In this document: one piece after another, positions 16,564 through 25,431 of the stretch
Position numbering within the stretch: the stretch's first letter is position 1
Layout of the letters: each line of letters begins with the position of its first letter
Assembly (NCBI RefSeq): GCF_006345815.1
Contig: NZ_VCIG01000001.1
Span: 186,001-250,000, forward strand
From: Ochrobactrum sp. CGA5
GTDB taxonomy: Bacteria > Pseudomonadota > Alphaproteobacteria > Rhizobiales > Rhizobiaceae
DNA length: 64,000 bases
Direction of reading: 5' to 3'
The notes under the pieces: model-generated
Seen by the model: only the letters and a program-made list of their open reading frames with translations
What the model was told of the DNA's origin: nothing
Databases searched by the model: none
Program-made: the position numbers and the translations under genes

Positions 16564-18309
16564 TCAGTCGCGCAGTTCGCGCCGCAAAATCTTGCCGACA
16601 TTGCTCTTTGGCAGGCTTTCGCGAAATTCGACTTCGCGCGGGCGCTTGTAGTTGGTGAGACGTTCGGCGCAATAAGCTTTGACTTCATCTTCGGTCAGGT
16701 TGAGGTCGCTGCGGACCACAAACAGTTTCACGACCTCGCCCGAATGTTCGTTCGGTATGCCAATAGCAGCCGATTCCACAATGCCGGGATGGCCAGCGGC
16801 GACTTCCTCAATTTCATTGGGATAGACGTTGAAGCCGGAAACCAGGATCATATCCTTCTTGCGGTCGACGATTTTGGTGTAACCACGTTCGTCCATGAAC
16901 CCCATGTCACCCGTGCGGAAGAAACCATCGGGCATAATCGCGCGCTTGGTTTCATCGGGACGCTCCCAATAGCCCTTCATTACCTGCGGTCCGCGTACGC
17001 AGATTTCTCCGACTTCACCGAGTGCTAGGTCATTTCCCTCATCGTCACGAATTGCAACATCGGTCGATGGCATGGGCAGGCCGATGGTTCCCGAGAATTC
17101 GGTCGCATCAAGCGCATTGGCGCTAGCGACAGGCGAAGTCTCCGAAAGGCCGTATCCTTCCGTGATATGACAGCCGGTCATCTTCTGCCAGCGTTCGGCA
17201 ACAGGACGTTGCACAGCCATTCCACCGCCGAGCGTCAGGATAAGAGGTTTGAAATCCAACGTCTGGAAGTCGGGATTGTTCATGAGGCCATTGAACAGCG
17301 TGTTGAGACCCGGGAAGATATGGAAAGGGTATTTCTTCAACTCTTTCACAAAACCGGAAATATCACGCGGATTGGGAATGAGTATATTTCGCGCACCAAG
17401 CTTGATGCCAACCATCGCGTTCACGGTAAGAGCAAAAATGTGGTAAAGCGGCAAGGCACAGACGAAATTCAGCGCCTTAGGTTTGCCTTTGTTGCGGAAC
17501 GCAACCTCCATCCAGGCATGCATCTGCTCCACATTCGCAAGAATGTTACTGTGGGTCAGCATAGCACCTTTTGAGATGCCCGTCGTGCCGCCTGTATATT
17601 GCAGAAAGGCAAGATCGGAACCTTGAACAGGAACAGGATTGAAGGATTGGGCGCGGCCTTGAGCCAACGCATCTTTGAAGCGGATATATCCCGGAATGTT
17701 CCACTCCGGCACCATTTTCTTCACGCGGCGCACGACCAGATTGATAATGCCGCCCTTGAAGCCGTGCATGTCACCCATTGAAGCGACAATGATATTGGGC
17801 AGGTTGACGGCGTTGAGGGTTTTCTCCACCGTCGATGCGAAGTTCTCCAGAACAATCAATGCCTTGGCACCTGAATCGTTCAATTGGTGTTCCAGTTCGC
17901 GCGGCGTATAAAGTGGATTGACGTTTACAACCACGAAACCGGCGCGGAGAATAGCAGTAAACGCAATTGGATAATGCAGGATGTTTGGCATCATCACTGC
18001 GACGCGATCACCTTTGACGAGGCCACGTGATTGGAGAAACGCTGCAAGTGCGCGGGAATGCTCGTCCAGCTCCTTGAAAGAAAGGTCCTTCCCCATGCAG
18101 GTGAAGGCAGGATTGCCGGGGAACTGTCGGCAGGAAGCCAGAATCATATCGCCAATGGAGGACGTCTTGCTGAGATCAATCTCATGCGGAACGCCTGCCG
18201 GGTATGACTTCAACCAAATTTTTTTCTGCCAAGACGCGCCTTTACCGGCTGCGGCTGTCGCGACGGATTCAACTACAGATGCACTTTGCCCAGTCGTTTT
18301 CTTTGCCAT
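16564..18309 (-). CDS. fadD: Long-chain fatty-acid-CoA ligase
   Basis: A 581-residue acyl-adenylate-forming enzyme that activates fatty acids with ATP and CoA. AMP-binding motif YTGGTTGISKGAM lies near residue 235, YGLSETSP near 375, the fatty-acid-CoA-synthetase signature GFFRTGDMGFMDERGY with DRKKDMILVSGFNVYPNEIE near 455-495, and the C-terminal catalytic lysine in NVGKILRR. A roughly 35-residue N-terminal tail (MAKKTTGQSA) precedes the catalytic region. It is convergent with the GST gene. A possible LiuR/FadR-like box lies about 130 bp upstream. Confidence 0.93.
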   Translation of the reverse strand: MAKKTTGQSASVVESVATAAAGKGASWQKKIWLKSYPAGVPHEIDLSKTSSIGDMILASCRQFPGNPAFTCMGKDLSFKELDEHSRALAAFLQSRGLVKGDRVAVMMPNILHYPIAFTAILRAGFVVVNVNPLYTPRELEHQLNDSGAKALIVLENFASTVEKTLNAVNLPNIIVASMGDMHGFKGGIINLVVRRVKKMVPEWNIPGYIRFKDALAQGRAQSFNPVPVQGSDLAFLQYTGGTTGISKGAMLTHSNILANVEQMHAWMEVAFRNKGKPKALNFVCALPLYHIFALTVNAMVGIKLGARNILIPNPRDISGFVKELKKYPFHIFPGLNTLFNGLMNNPDFQTLDFKPLILTLGGGMAVQRPVAERWQKMTGCHITEGYGLSETSPVASANALDATEFSGTIGLPMPSTDVAIRDDEGNDLALGEVGEICVRGPQVMKGYWERPDETKRAIMPDGFFRTGDMGFMDERGYTKIVDRKKDMILVSGFNVYPNEIEEVAAGHPGIVESAAIGIPNEHSGEVVKLFVVRSDLNLTEDEVKAYCAERLTNYKRPREVEFRESLPKSNVGKILRRELRD

Positions 18310-18439
18310 TTCTTCTCCCCGGATTGCTCCGTCCTAAGTTGGGCCGTGGAAGTGCCCGCCGTCTCCCAAGCCGCCCGCTAGCGGACAGCCTCCTCATGCA
18401 TAAATGTGGTCGAGTTTTACTCTCTTCGCAAGAGTTACA

Positions 18440-18455
18440 TTGACGTAAGCGTAAA
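18440..18455 (-). promoter_or_regulatory. Possible acyl-CoA-responsive operator upstream of fadD
   Basis: TTGACGTAAGCGTAAA on the + strand (TTTACGCTTACGTCAA reading toward fadD) contains paired ACG/CGT half-sites. It resembles operators of LiuR-type MerR regulators that control branched-chain amino-acid and fatty-acid breakdown in proteobacteria. It lies in the fadD leader region, about 130 bp from the ATG. Assignment is from recall of the motif only. Confidence 0.25.
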
Positions 18456-18549
18456 TTAAAAAAGAGTCGAGCGTCTTTCCCAATTTTTAATTCTAACAAT
18501 CACAATAGGTTGAAAGAAACTCTGGGGGAAGCAAAAGCGGAAAGGCTAT

Positions 18550-19209
18550 TTATGTCGCAGTTTCGTCTGAGCCTTGCGACCCATGAGCTTCTGATACCCG
18601 ATTTGTCAGGGATCGAATGAGTACGGAGATAGCTTTTCCGCCATAGGTTACGAGATCGTAGCTCCGATCGCCCCGCAACCATTCATTGAGGAGACCGCTT
18701 AGCATGGAAAGCAGGATCGATGCGGCAGTATCCGCAGTCCAGTCTGTTGACAGCTCTCCACGTCTCGCCGCCACGTCGAGCAATCCTGTGAACAATGACA
18801 GGACATTGGATCGGGCTTCCCTGAGACGGTCTTCGAGTGGAGCCATTTCACCAACGAACTCGCACCGCTGATTGATAATGATGAAAATGTTCTGCTGTCG
18901 CTCGTCGCTGGAGAAAAGCTGTAGCGCCTCGATAATCGATTGTTCGAGAACATGCATGGGGTTGGGGTGATTGACAGCCGCTGCCCGCAACATGATTTCT
19001 TCTTGTGGAAACCGGGCACTGCCTATGATTGTGCGGACAATTTCAAGCTTATCGTGAAAGTGGAAATAAATTGCCCCCCGAGTCACTCCGGCGTGACAGG
19101 CGATTTCCATCAGTGTAGATTGATTGACACCGCGCTCGAGGAAAACCTGCTCGGCAGCCACCAGAATGGCTTCCCGGGTTTCGGCTGCCTCGGCTTTCGT
19201 TCTTCGCAT
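18550..19209 (-). CDS. bepR: TetR/AcrR-family repressor of RND efflux (BepR-like)
   Basis: A 219-residue regulator with N-terminal helix-turn-helix (residues 10-56, including MEIACHAGVTRGAIYFHFHDK) and a C-terminal ligand domain of the AcrR type. The opening MRRTKAEAAETREAIL matches RND-pump repressors such as AcrR, TtgR and Brucella BepR. It is divergent from bepDE with about 170 bp between, and that gap contains an AcrR/TtgR-like operator. It should repress the pump until a toxic ligand binds. The symbol is given by homology and position. Confidence 0.85.
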   Translation of the reverse strand: MRRTKAEAAETREAILVAAEQVFLERGVNQSTLMEIACHAGVTRGAIYFHFHDKLEIVRTIIGSARFPQEEIMLRAAAVNHPNPMHVLEQSIIEALQLFSSDERQQNIFIIINQRCEFVGEMAPLEDRLREARSNVLSLFTGLLDVAARRGELSTDWTADTAASILLSMLSGLLNEWLRGDRSYDLVTYGGKAISVLIRSLTNRVSEAHGSQGSDETAT

Positions 19210-19293
19210 GATTTCTCTCGGGTGGATGCGGGCTAATGGCCCGGTTTGCCACTGAAACTGGATAACTCATTCGTGATCTGTAATATTAGGTGA

Positions 19294-19341
19294 TTGACTA
19301 TAGCACGGTAGTTCGTGTTTACAAACACTTGTGTATGTTAA
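19294..19341 (+). promoter_or_regulatory. Operator/promoter region of bepDE
   Basis: TTTACAAACACTTGTGTATGTTAA at 19318-19341 is a 24-bp imperfect palindrome (nine of twelve base pairs match), very like TtgR/AcrR operators, which share TTTACAAACA and TGTATGTT half-sites. A TTGACT -35 candidate lies at 19294-19299; the -10 region would then fall inside the operator, giving simple repression. The -10 itself is poor. The divergent bepR start is about 110 bp to the left. Confidence 0.55.
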
Positions 19342-19378
19342 ATTGGCAGCACCGCGCGACAGCAAGGGCACTCCCATC

Positions 19379-20593
19379 ATGACTATAAACCGTTCTATTC
19401 GGCTTTTTGCGGCAGGCGCCGCATTTCTCGTCTTTGCGGGGCAACCCGTTCTGGCGCAGGCACCGGGGGGTGCAACACCGCCTCCGCCACAGGTATCCGT
19501 GACGGTGGTTAAACCGCATGATGTGCCTGTTACCTATGAATATGCGGCGCGCATCAGTGCCTATCGTGATGTTCAGGTTCGAGCGCGTGTGGGTGGGATT
19601 TTGCTTCACCGCAACTTCATTGAAGGAACAGAAGTCAAGGCCGGCGATGTTTTGTTCGAAATAGACCCGGCACCCTATCAGGCCGAGCTCGAAAAGGCTC
19701 AGGCGCAGGTGGCGCAGGCCGAAGCGCAGTATCAGCAATCCATCCGCGATGCTGAACGCGCTGAACAACTCGTCCTGCAGAAGGTGCAGAGTACGGCCGT
19801 GCGTGATTCCGCTTTTGCCACGCGCGACCTGAACAAGGCGTCGGTTGCTGCGGCCAAGGCGCAACTTCGCACTGCGGAACTCAATCTGGGCTATACCAAG
19901 GTCACCGCGCCCATCAGCGGAATCACTAGTCTTGAGCAGGTGAACGAAGGTAGCCTTATCGGCACAGACGCATCTTCCAGCCTTCTGACCTCGATCACGC
20001 AACTCGATCCGGTCTATGTGAATTTCTCTTTCACAGACACCGAAGCAGCAGAAATCGACCGTTTGCGCGCTGAGCGCGGCGCAACAGGCGAAGATGCCGA
20101 TCGCCTCAAGATCAAGGTTCTTTTCGGTGACGGACAGGCTTATGATCATGAAGGTACTATCGACTTTACTTCGTCGTCGCTTGATACGGAAACAGGCACA
20201 CTCGGTGCGCGTGCGGTCGTAGATAACCCGAACCGTCGCCTTATCCCCGGCCAGTTCGTCCGTGCTGTGATCCTTGGCATTCAGGTCAAGAACGCGATCA
20301 CGATTCCGAAGGCTGCGTTGCTGCAGGGGCCGCAAACGCAGTTTGTATACGTCGTCAACAAGGACAATGTTGTCGAGGTGCGGCCGATCACGGTTGCTCG
20401 TGAGCTGAGCGACGCATGGCTGGTCTCTGAAGGTCTCAACCCCGGTGATCGGGTCATCACGGAGGGCCTTATCAAGGCAGCTCCGGGTAAGCCCGTAAAC
20501 CCGGTCGATGCAGCGACCGAAGCAAGCAAGCAAACATCGCCCGACAAGGCGGGCGCTGATGCTGGCAAAGAACAGGCGGCGGGCAAGCAATGA
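19379..20593 (+). CDS. bepD: RND efflux periplasmic adaptor (BepD/AcrA-like)
   Basis: A 404-residue membrane-fusion protein. A signal peptide of about 25 residues ends in VLAQAP, then come a beta-barrel/lipoyl segment ([25 protein letters not shown]), a coiled-coil hairpin (about residues 85-160, [13 protein letters not shown]), and the second lipoyl half ([13 protein letters not shown]). Unlike E. coli AcrA, no lipobox cysteine is evident. ATG 19379 is chosen because it begins the signal peptide; an in-frame upstream ATG at 19331 lies in the operator. The Asp/Lys/Ala-rich C-terminal tail (about 375-404) is probably disordered. It overlaps bepE by 4 bases. Confidence 0.9.
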   Translation: MTINRSIRLFAAGAAFLVFAGQPVLAQAPGGATPPPPQVSVTVVKPHDVPVTYEYAARISAYRDVQVRARVGGILLHRNFIEGTEVKAGDVLFEIDPAPYQAELEKAQAQVAQAEAQYQQSIRDAERAEQLVLQKVQSTAVRDSAFATRDLNKASVAAAKAQLRTAELNLGYTKVTAPISGITSLEQVNEGSLIGTDASSSLLTSITQLDPVYVNFSFTDTEAAEIDRLRAERGATGEDADRLKIKVLFGDGQAYDHEGTIDFTSSSLDTETGTLGARAVVDNPNRRLIPGQFVRAVILGIQVKNAITIPKAALLQGPQTQFVYVVNKDNVVEVRPITVARELSDAWLVSEGLNPGDRVITEGLIKAAPGKPVNPVDAATEASKQTSPDKAGADAGKEQAAGKQ

Positions 20594-23500
20594 ATAGATT
20601 CTTCGTCGATCGCCCCGTTTTCGCGGCGGTCATCTCGATTGTGCTCGTGCTGGCTGGCCTGATCTGTATCCGGATTCTTCCGATTGCTCAGTACCCTGAA
20701 CTGACACCGCCACAGGTCGTCGTCAGTGCGACCTATCCTGGCGCAAGCGCGGAAACGGTAGCGCAGACTGTTGCAGCGCCATTGGAACAGCAGATCAACG
20801 GCGTCGAGAACATGCTTTATATGCAGTCCTCGAGCCTTGGTAGCGGTACGATGCAGTTGACCGTGACGTTCGCTCTGGGCACCGACCCGGATCAGGCCAC
20901 CATCAACGTCAATAACCGCGTACAGCGTGCGACCTCGTCGCTTCCGCAGGAAGTGCAGCGTCTCGGTGTCACGGTGGACAAGCGTTCCACCACGATTCTC
21001 GGCATGGTCGCCATGTTCTCCGACAGCGATCGTTATGACCGCACCTATGTCGGTAACTACGCGCTTCTAAACGTGGTCGACGACCTCAAGCGATTGCAGG
21101 GCGTTGGCGATGTGCAGTTGCTTGGCAACATCGATTATTCGATGCGTATCTGGCTGCGTCCAGACAAGCTGGCGCAGTATAATCTGACGCCAAGCGATGT
21201 ATCTGCGGCTATTCAGGAACAGAATGCGCAGTTTGCGGCGGGCCGCTTCGGCGACCAGCCTGACCCGCAAGCCGGACCGTTCACCTATACGGCGACCACG
21301 CAGGGACGATTGCCGGATGCTGCGGCATTCGAGAACATCATACTGCGCTCAAGTTCCAATGCAGCAACGCTCCGTCTTAAGGATGTTGCCCGCGTCGAGC
21401 TTGGTACGGAAAGCTATCTCGTCGACAGTAATCTCAACGGTACGTCTGCTGTTCCGATTGCAATCTATCTGCAGCCGGGAGCAAATGCACTCAATACGAT
21501 GGAACTCATTCAGAACCGTATGAATGAGCTGAAGGCGAGCTTCCCGGCCGGTATCGATTACTCGATCCCGTTCGATACGACGAAGTTCATCAAGGTCTCT
21601 ATCGAGGAAGTGATTCACACCTTCATCGAAGCGATCATTCTCGTCGTGCTGGTGGTTTTCATCTTCCTGCAGAACTGGCGCGCGACGCTCATTCCGATCA
21701 TCGCAGTGCCGATCTCGATCATTGGCACATTCGCGGGCATGTATGTGCTTGGCTTCTCCATCAATCTCCTGACGCTTTTCGGGCTGGTGCTGGCAATCGG
21801 CATCGTGGTCGATGACGCCATCGTGGTTCTGGAAAACGTCGAACGTATCATGACAACCGAAAAACTGTCGCCGCGCAAAGCCGCCATCAAGGCTATGGGC
21901 GAAGTGACGGGACCGGTGATTGCGATTGTTCTCGTGCTTTGCGCCGTGTTCATTCCGGTGGCGTTCATGGGCGGTCTTGTCGGCGAAATGTACAAGCAGT
22001 TCGCCGTTACAATTGCGATTTCGGTGACGTTGTCAGGTCTTGTGGCTCTGACATTGACACCGGCGCTGTGTGCGCTGATTTTGAAGCCCGGCCATCATGA
22101 GCCAATGCTGCCGTTCCGCATCTTCAACCGCTTCTTTGAGCGGGTGACAGACGGCTACTCTCGCGGCGTTCGTTTCTTTTTGAAGCGTGCCGCAATCGGT
22201 CTGGTCATTTTTGCGGGTCTTCTTGGCGCTACCTATTATCTCTTTGAAAGGGTTCCGGGATCGCTGCTGCCTGATGAGGACCAGGGCTTCCTGTTCAGCG
22301 TTGCGGTACTTCCCCCTGCTGCCTCTTTGGAGCGTACAACGGCTGTTCTTGATCAGGCGAGCGCAAACATTCGGAAAAATCCGGCTGTGGAAAGCGTTTT
22401 CGCGGTATCCGGCTTCGACCTTCTGTCCGGTGGCCTGAAAACCAGCGCGGGCACGATGTTCATCATGCTTAAGGACTGGAAGGAACGTACGACGCCCGAG
22501 ACCGATGCGCGTAATCTTCCCGGTGCCATCATGGGAATGAATGCGGGCATCAAGGACGGGCTTGTTCTTGCGTTCAATCCACCCCCGATCATGGGTCTCA
22601 GCACGACTGGCGGCTTTGAACTTTATGTTCAGGACCGTACAGGCGGTGGTGTGGATTCGCTGACGCGTGCGACCAAGCTCATTACCGAAGCTGCGGCCAA
22701 GCGGCCGGAATTGCAGGGCGTCCGCACAACGTTCGATCCGAACGTCCCGCAGTATGACATCCAGCTTGATCGCGAAAAGGCGAAGGCTATGGGTGTGCCG
22801 ATCAACTCCGTTTTCACAGCAATGCAGGCGACGTTCGGCAGCCTCTACGTCAACGACTTTACGCTGTTTGGACGCAACTATCAGGTCAACCTGCAGTCGG
22901 AAGCTGAGTTCCGTCGCGATCCAAGCGATCTCAAGCACGTCTTCGTGCGTGCCAATTCCGGCAGTATGATCCCGCTCGATGCCCTTGTGACTGTCAAGCG
23001 TATTGTCGGCCCCGATCAGCTTGAACGCTTCAATGCTTTCAACGCTGCGAAGATTACCGGTAATCCTGCACCGGGCTTCACCTCTGGTGATGCGATCAAG
23101 GCAATGCAAGAAGTCGCTGCGGAAGTTCTTCCGCAAGGCTATCAGATTGCATGGACTGGCTCTGCCTATCAGGAAGTAACGACGAGCGGCACAGGCACAC
23201 AGGCCATGATCTTTGGTCTTGTCATGGTGTTCCTGATCCTTGCTGCACAGTATGAACGCTGGAGCCTGCCGCTCGCCGTCATAACCGCAGTGCCGTTTGC
23301 AATCTTTGGTGCATTGCTGGCAACTGATCTGCGCGGGCTGACCAACGACGTGTATTTTCAGATTGGTCTGGTGACGCTCATAGGTCTGGCCGCGAAGAAC
23401 GCGATTCTGATCGTGGAATTCGCAGTGCTTGAACGAGAGACGGGTAAGTCTGCCATCGAGGCGGCGGCATCGGCGGCTCGTCTGCGTTTCCGTCCGATTG

Positions 23501-23745
23501 TGATGACCTCGCTGGCCTTCATTCTCGGCGTGGTTCCGCTCGCGATCAGCACGGGTGCAGGTTCGGCAAGCCGTCACTCGATCGGTACAGGCGTTATCGG
23601 CGGCATGTTGGCGGCAACGTTCATCGCCACGTTCTTCATTCCGATGTTCTATAGCCTTATAGCGCGCAAGCCTCCGAAGAAACCGGAGGACGAAGACTTG
23701 AATGAAGCCACCGGTCCGGCCGAACGGGCGGAAAAAGGAATCTAG
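20590..23745 (+). CDS. bepE: RND efflux pump inner-membrane transporter (BepE/AcrB-like)
   Basis: A 1051-residue hydrophobe/amphiphile efflux RND transporter with the expected two halves, each one span, a large periplasmic loop, and five spans. Proton-relay residues are visible: [16 protein letters not shown] near residue 400 carries the Asp-Asp pair, and [13 protein letters not shown] near residue 930 carries the lysine. The N-terminus [17 protein letters not shown] is typical. ATGA overlap with bepD and a terminator right after show a two-gene operon. The outer-membrane TolC partner (BepC in Brucella) is not here. Confidence 0.95.
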   Translation: MNRFFVDRPVFAAVISIVLVLAGLICIRILPIAQYPELTPPQVVVSATYPGASAETVAQTVAAPLEQQINGVENMLYMQSSSLGSGTMQLTVTFALGTDPDQATINVNNRVQRATSSLPQEVQRLGVTVDKRSTTILGMVAMFSDSDRYDRTYVGNYALLNVVDDLKRLQGVGDVQLLGNIDYSMRIWLRPDKLAQYNLTPSDVSAAIQEQNAQFAAGRFGDQPDPQAGPFTYTATTQGRLPDAAAFENIILRSSSNAATLRLKDVARVELGTESYLVDSNLNGTSAVPIAIYLQPGANALNTMELIQNRMNELKASFPAGIDYSIPFDTTKFIKVSIEEVIHTFIEAIILVVLVVFIFLQNWRATLIPIIAVPISIIGTFAGMYVLGFSINLLTLFGLVLAIGIVVDDAIVVLENVERIMTTEKLSPRKAAIKAMGEVTGPVIAIVLVLCAVFIPVAFMGGLVGEMYKQFAVTIAISVTLSGLVALTLTPALCALILKPGHHEPMLPFRIFNRFFERVTDGYSRGVRFFLKRAAIGLVIFAGLLGATYYLFERVPGSLLPDEDQGFLFSVAVLPPAASLERTTAVLDQASANIRKNPAVESVFAVSGFDLLSGGLKTSAGTMFIMLKDWKERTTPETDARNLPGAIMGMNAGIKDGLVLAFNPPPIMGLSTTGGFELYVQDRTGGGVDSLTRATKLITEAAAKRPELQGVRTTFDPNVPQYDIQLDREKAKAMGVPINSVFTAMQATFGSLYVNDFTLFGRNYQVNLQSEAEFRRDPSDLKHVFVRANSGSMIPLDALVTVKRIVGPDQLERFNAFNAAKITGNPAPGFTSGDAIKAMQEVAAEVLPQGYQIAWTGSAYQEVTTSGTGTQAMIFGLVMVFLILAAQYERWSLPLAVITAVPFAIFGALLATDLRGLTNDVYFQIGLVTLIGLAAKNAILIVEFAVLERETGKSAIEAAASAARLRFRPIVMTSLAFILGVVPLAISTGAGSASRHSIGTGVIGGMLAATFIATFFIPMFYSLIARKPPKKPEDEDLNEATGPAERAEKGI

Positions 23746-23764
23746 TCGGCATCGAACTCTAAAC

Positions 23765-23793
23765 AAAAGCCCCGCCTTTTTGGCGGGGCTTTT
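23765..23793 (+). terminator. Rho-independent terminator after bepDE
   Basis: AAAAGCCCCGCC (23765-23776), loop TTTTT, GGCGGGGCTTTT (23782-23793), 20 bases after the bepE stop. It could also terminate the small gene on the opposite strand. Confidence 0.9.
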
Positions 23794-23859
23794 GCGTCAG
23801 ACTATGCGTGTACGCATAAAATAGAGCGGTTCTCCGCTTTCGTGTTAACCGCTATGGCT

Positions 23860-24024
23860 CTAGAACAGTGATGTGATACTCTGAATTATTGCCCAGCCCA
23901 AAAAAATTGCCGGTACGCTGAGTGCCGCGAGCATGATGCCAAGAAACACATAGGCAGCCTCATTAGGCGAGCGCTTTGTTTGTTCTGGAGTCTTGTGCCA
24001 TTGAGCAGGTACGCCGTCGAACAT
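23860..24024 (-). CDS. Small single-span membrane protein, 54 residues
   Basis: An ATG at 24024 opens 54 codons ending in TAG. The ribosome site is excellent: AAGGAGGA at 24032-24039, 7 bases from the ATG. The first 25 residues are polar (MFDGVPAQWHKTPEQTKRSP), followed by a hydrophobic stretch (about 26-47, AYVFLGIMLAALSVPAIFLG) that should span the inner membrane, and a short tail ending TSLF. I do not recognise a family. It is convergent with bepE and separated from it by the shared terminator. The strong ribosome site plus clean membrane topology make it a credible gene. Confidence 0.65.
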   Translation of the reverse strand: MFDGVPAQWHKTPEQTKRSPNEAAYVFLGIMLAALSVPAIFLGWAIIQSITSLF

Positions 24025-24344
24025 TGTATAAATCCTCCTTCTCCCTCAATTTGATTATTGATGAGAGGGTGATTTGTTCAAGTGAAAATAAATAGATGTA
24101 TTTGTTGAGGGTTTTATGTTAGAAGCGGCGCAATTCATGCTTTCTGGTGGGGATGTTTGCGATTTTATTATGCCGATTTATTCTTATGTATATGATAAAA
24201 AATAATTTTACTTTTTTACTGTAAGTATCGACAAATCAGAAATTTCAAGAATATCTGAAAATTCGTTTAGTAGTAACTCTTCTCTGCGTCAAAATGGCAC
24301 GCAACCGATCCGATTATATCGCCCAAGTTCGACGGATTCCTAGC
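24025..24344. other. AT-rich intergenic stretch
   Basis: About 320 bases, clearly richer in A+T than its surroundings. It contains the ribosome site and presumably the promoter of the small gene on the left, and the 3-prime end of the solute-binding protein gene on the right. No open reading frame, RNA gene or clear repeat is visible. Confidence 0.6.
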
Positions 24345-25193
24345 TTAGTAGAAGCTGTTGGGGAAATAGCGCAAATAGAGTTCAGTCAATGTGCCTTTCT
24401 GCTCCAATACCTGAAGAGCATTGTTAAAAACGTTGACGAAGGGGGCATTCTTTTGCGCGACAGCAATGCTGAGACCGGCACCCAGATATTGCGGCGCGAG
24501 GTAGGGGCCACCAGCAAAGGAGCAGCAAGCGTGGCCTTCCGCGCTGTTCAACCACATGGAAAGCCACATACCATCGTGGAACACAGTGCTAATCTTGCCG
24601 CTCTTAAGGTCGGCGAGCATCAGGGAATCATTTGCATAAGACTTGGCGACTGCTTGTGGAAAATAGACCTTTAACAATTGCTGATGCGCCGTACCTGCAA
24701 CCACACCCACGGTTTTGCCCTTAGTGGCTATAATTGGATCTTTGCTGAAAGTATCTGAATTGGTTGTCGCAAATCGCGCAGGCAGTCGCATATAGGATCG
24801 GGAAAAGGCGAATTGCTCCCGGTTGAGTTCGGTTGGCTTCCATCCGGCTATGATGGCTTCTGCCTGCCCGCTTAGCAGTCGCTCTTCGAGTTCACTCCAG
24901 GGAACAGCTTCGATCTGACAGATATCCTGGACGCCCAATTGACGGCAAAGTGCTTTGGCAAGGTCAATATTATAGCCAGAAAGCTGTCCCTGATCGCTCA
25001 GCATGTTGAACGGGGGAAAGTCGACGGTTGTAATGAATCTCAGCCGGTTGAGTGCCTGTAGGGAAGGCAATGGTAAGCGCTCCTTCTGGTTGATGAAGAA
25101 AGGAGCTTCCGGCTGTGTCTCTGAAGCCTTGGCGTTATGAATGCCGCATGCAAATCCTAGCGCGATCAGCAGTCTCGGAAGGTAGGGTTTCAT
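24345..25193 (-). CDS. ABC transporter substrate-binding protein, family 3
   Basis: A 282-residue periplasmic binding protein of the polar-amino-acid type. A signal peptide of about 23 residues ends NAKAS; the SBP_bac_3 domain starts RFITTVDFPPFNMLSDQGQLSGYNIDLAKAL around residue 50 and runs to the end. It contains four cysteines in two places (LCRQLGVQDIC and CC near residue 225), suggesting a disulfide. It has no permease or ATPase neighbours, so it is an orphan binding protein, perhaps sensory or sharing permeases elsewhere. The ligand is unknown. Confidence 0.85.
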   Translation of the reverse strand: MKPYLPRLLIALGFACGIHNAKASETQPEAPFFINQKERLPLPSLQALNRLRFITTVDFPPFNMLSDQGQLSGYNIDLAKALCRQLGVQDICQIEAVPWSELEERLLSGQAEAIIAGWKPTELNREQFAFSRSYMRLPARFATTNSDTFSKDPIIATKGKTVGVVAGTAHQQLLKVYFPQAVAKSYANDSLMLADLKSGKISTVFHDGMWLSMWLNSAEGHACCSFAGGPYLAPQYLGAGLSIAVAQKNAPFVNVFNNALQVLEQKGTLTELYLRYFPNSFY

Positions 25194-25431
25194 GACTCGA
25201 TTGTGCCTTGGTTTCCCATAATTTCGCGTTAACTGAACAACAGAACGATGCGCATTATTTAACGAAGGTTCGATGAAAATAAAGGTTGCAATTCTTTTGG
25301 AGTAAATTACCTTCCGATTGTAATTTTACTGAAATAACTCTCTAATAAAGAGGATGGTAAAATTATAAAAAAGTAAATTACTAAGTAATGATAAAACAAA
25401 AAATGTAAGTATTCAGTAGTGCGGGGGTGCT

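Noticed and set aside
19319-20590. A 423-codon minus-strand open frame opposite bepD
   Set aside because: Antisense shadow of an adaptor gene with clear lipoyl and coiled-coil motifs; no ribosome site and no family resemblance.
22033-23766. A 577-codon open frame on the minus strand opposite bepE
   Set aside because: It lies wholly antisense to a clear RND transporter, its translation has no recognisable fold and is rich in Arg/His/Cys as expected of a shadow frame of a GC-biased gene.
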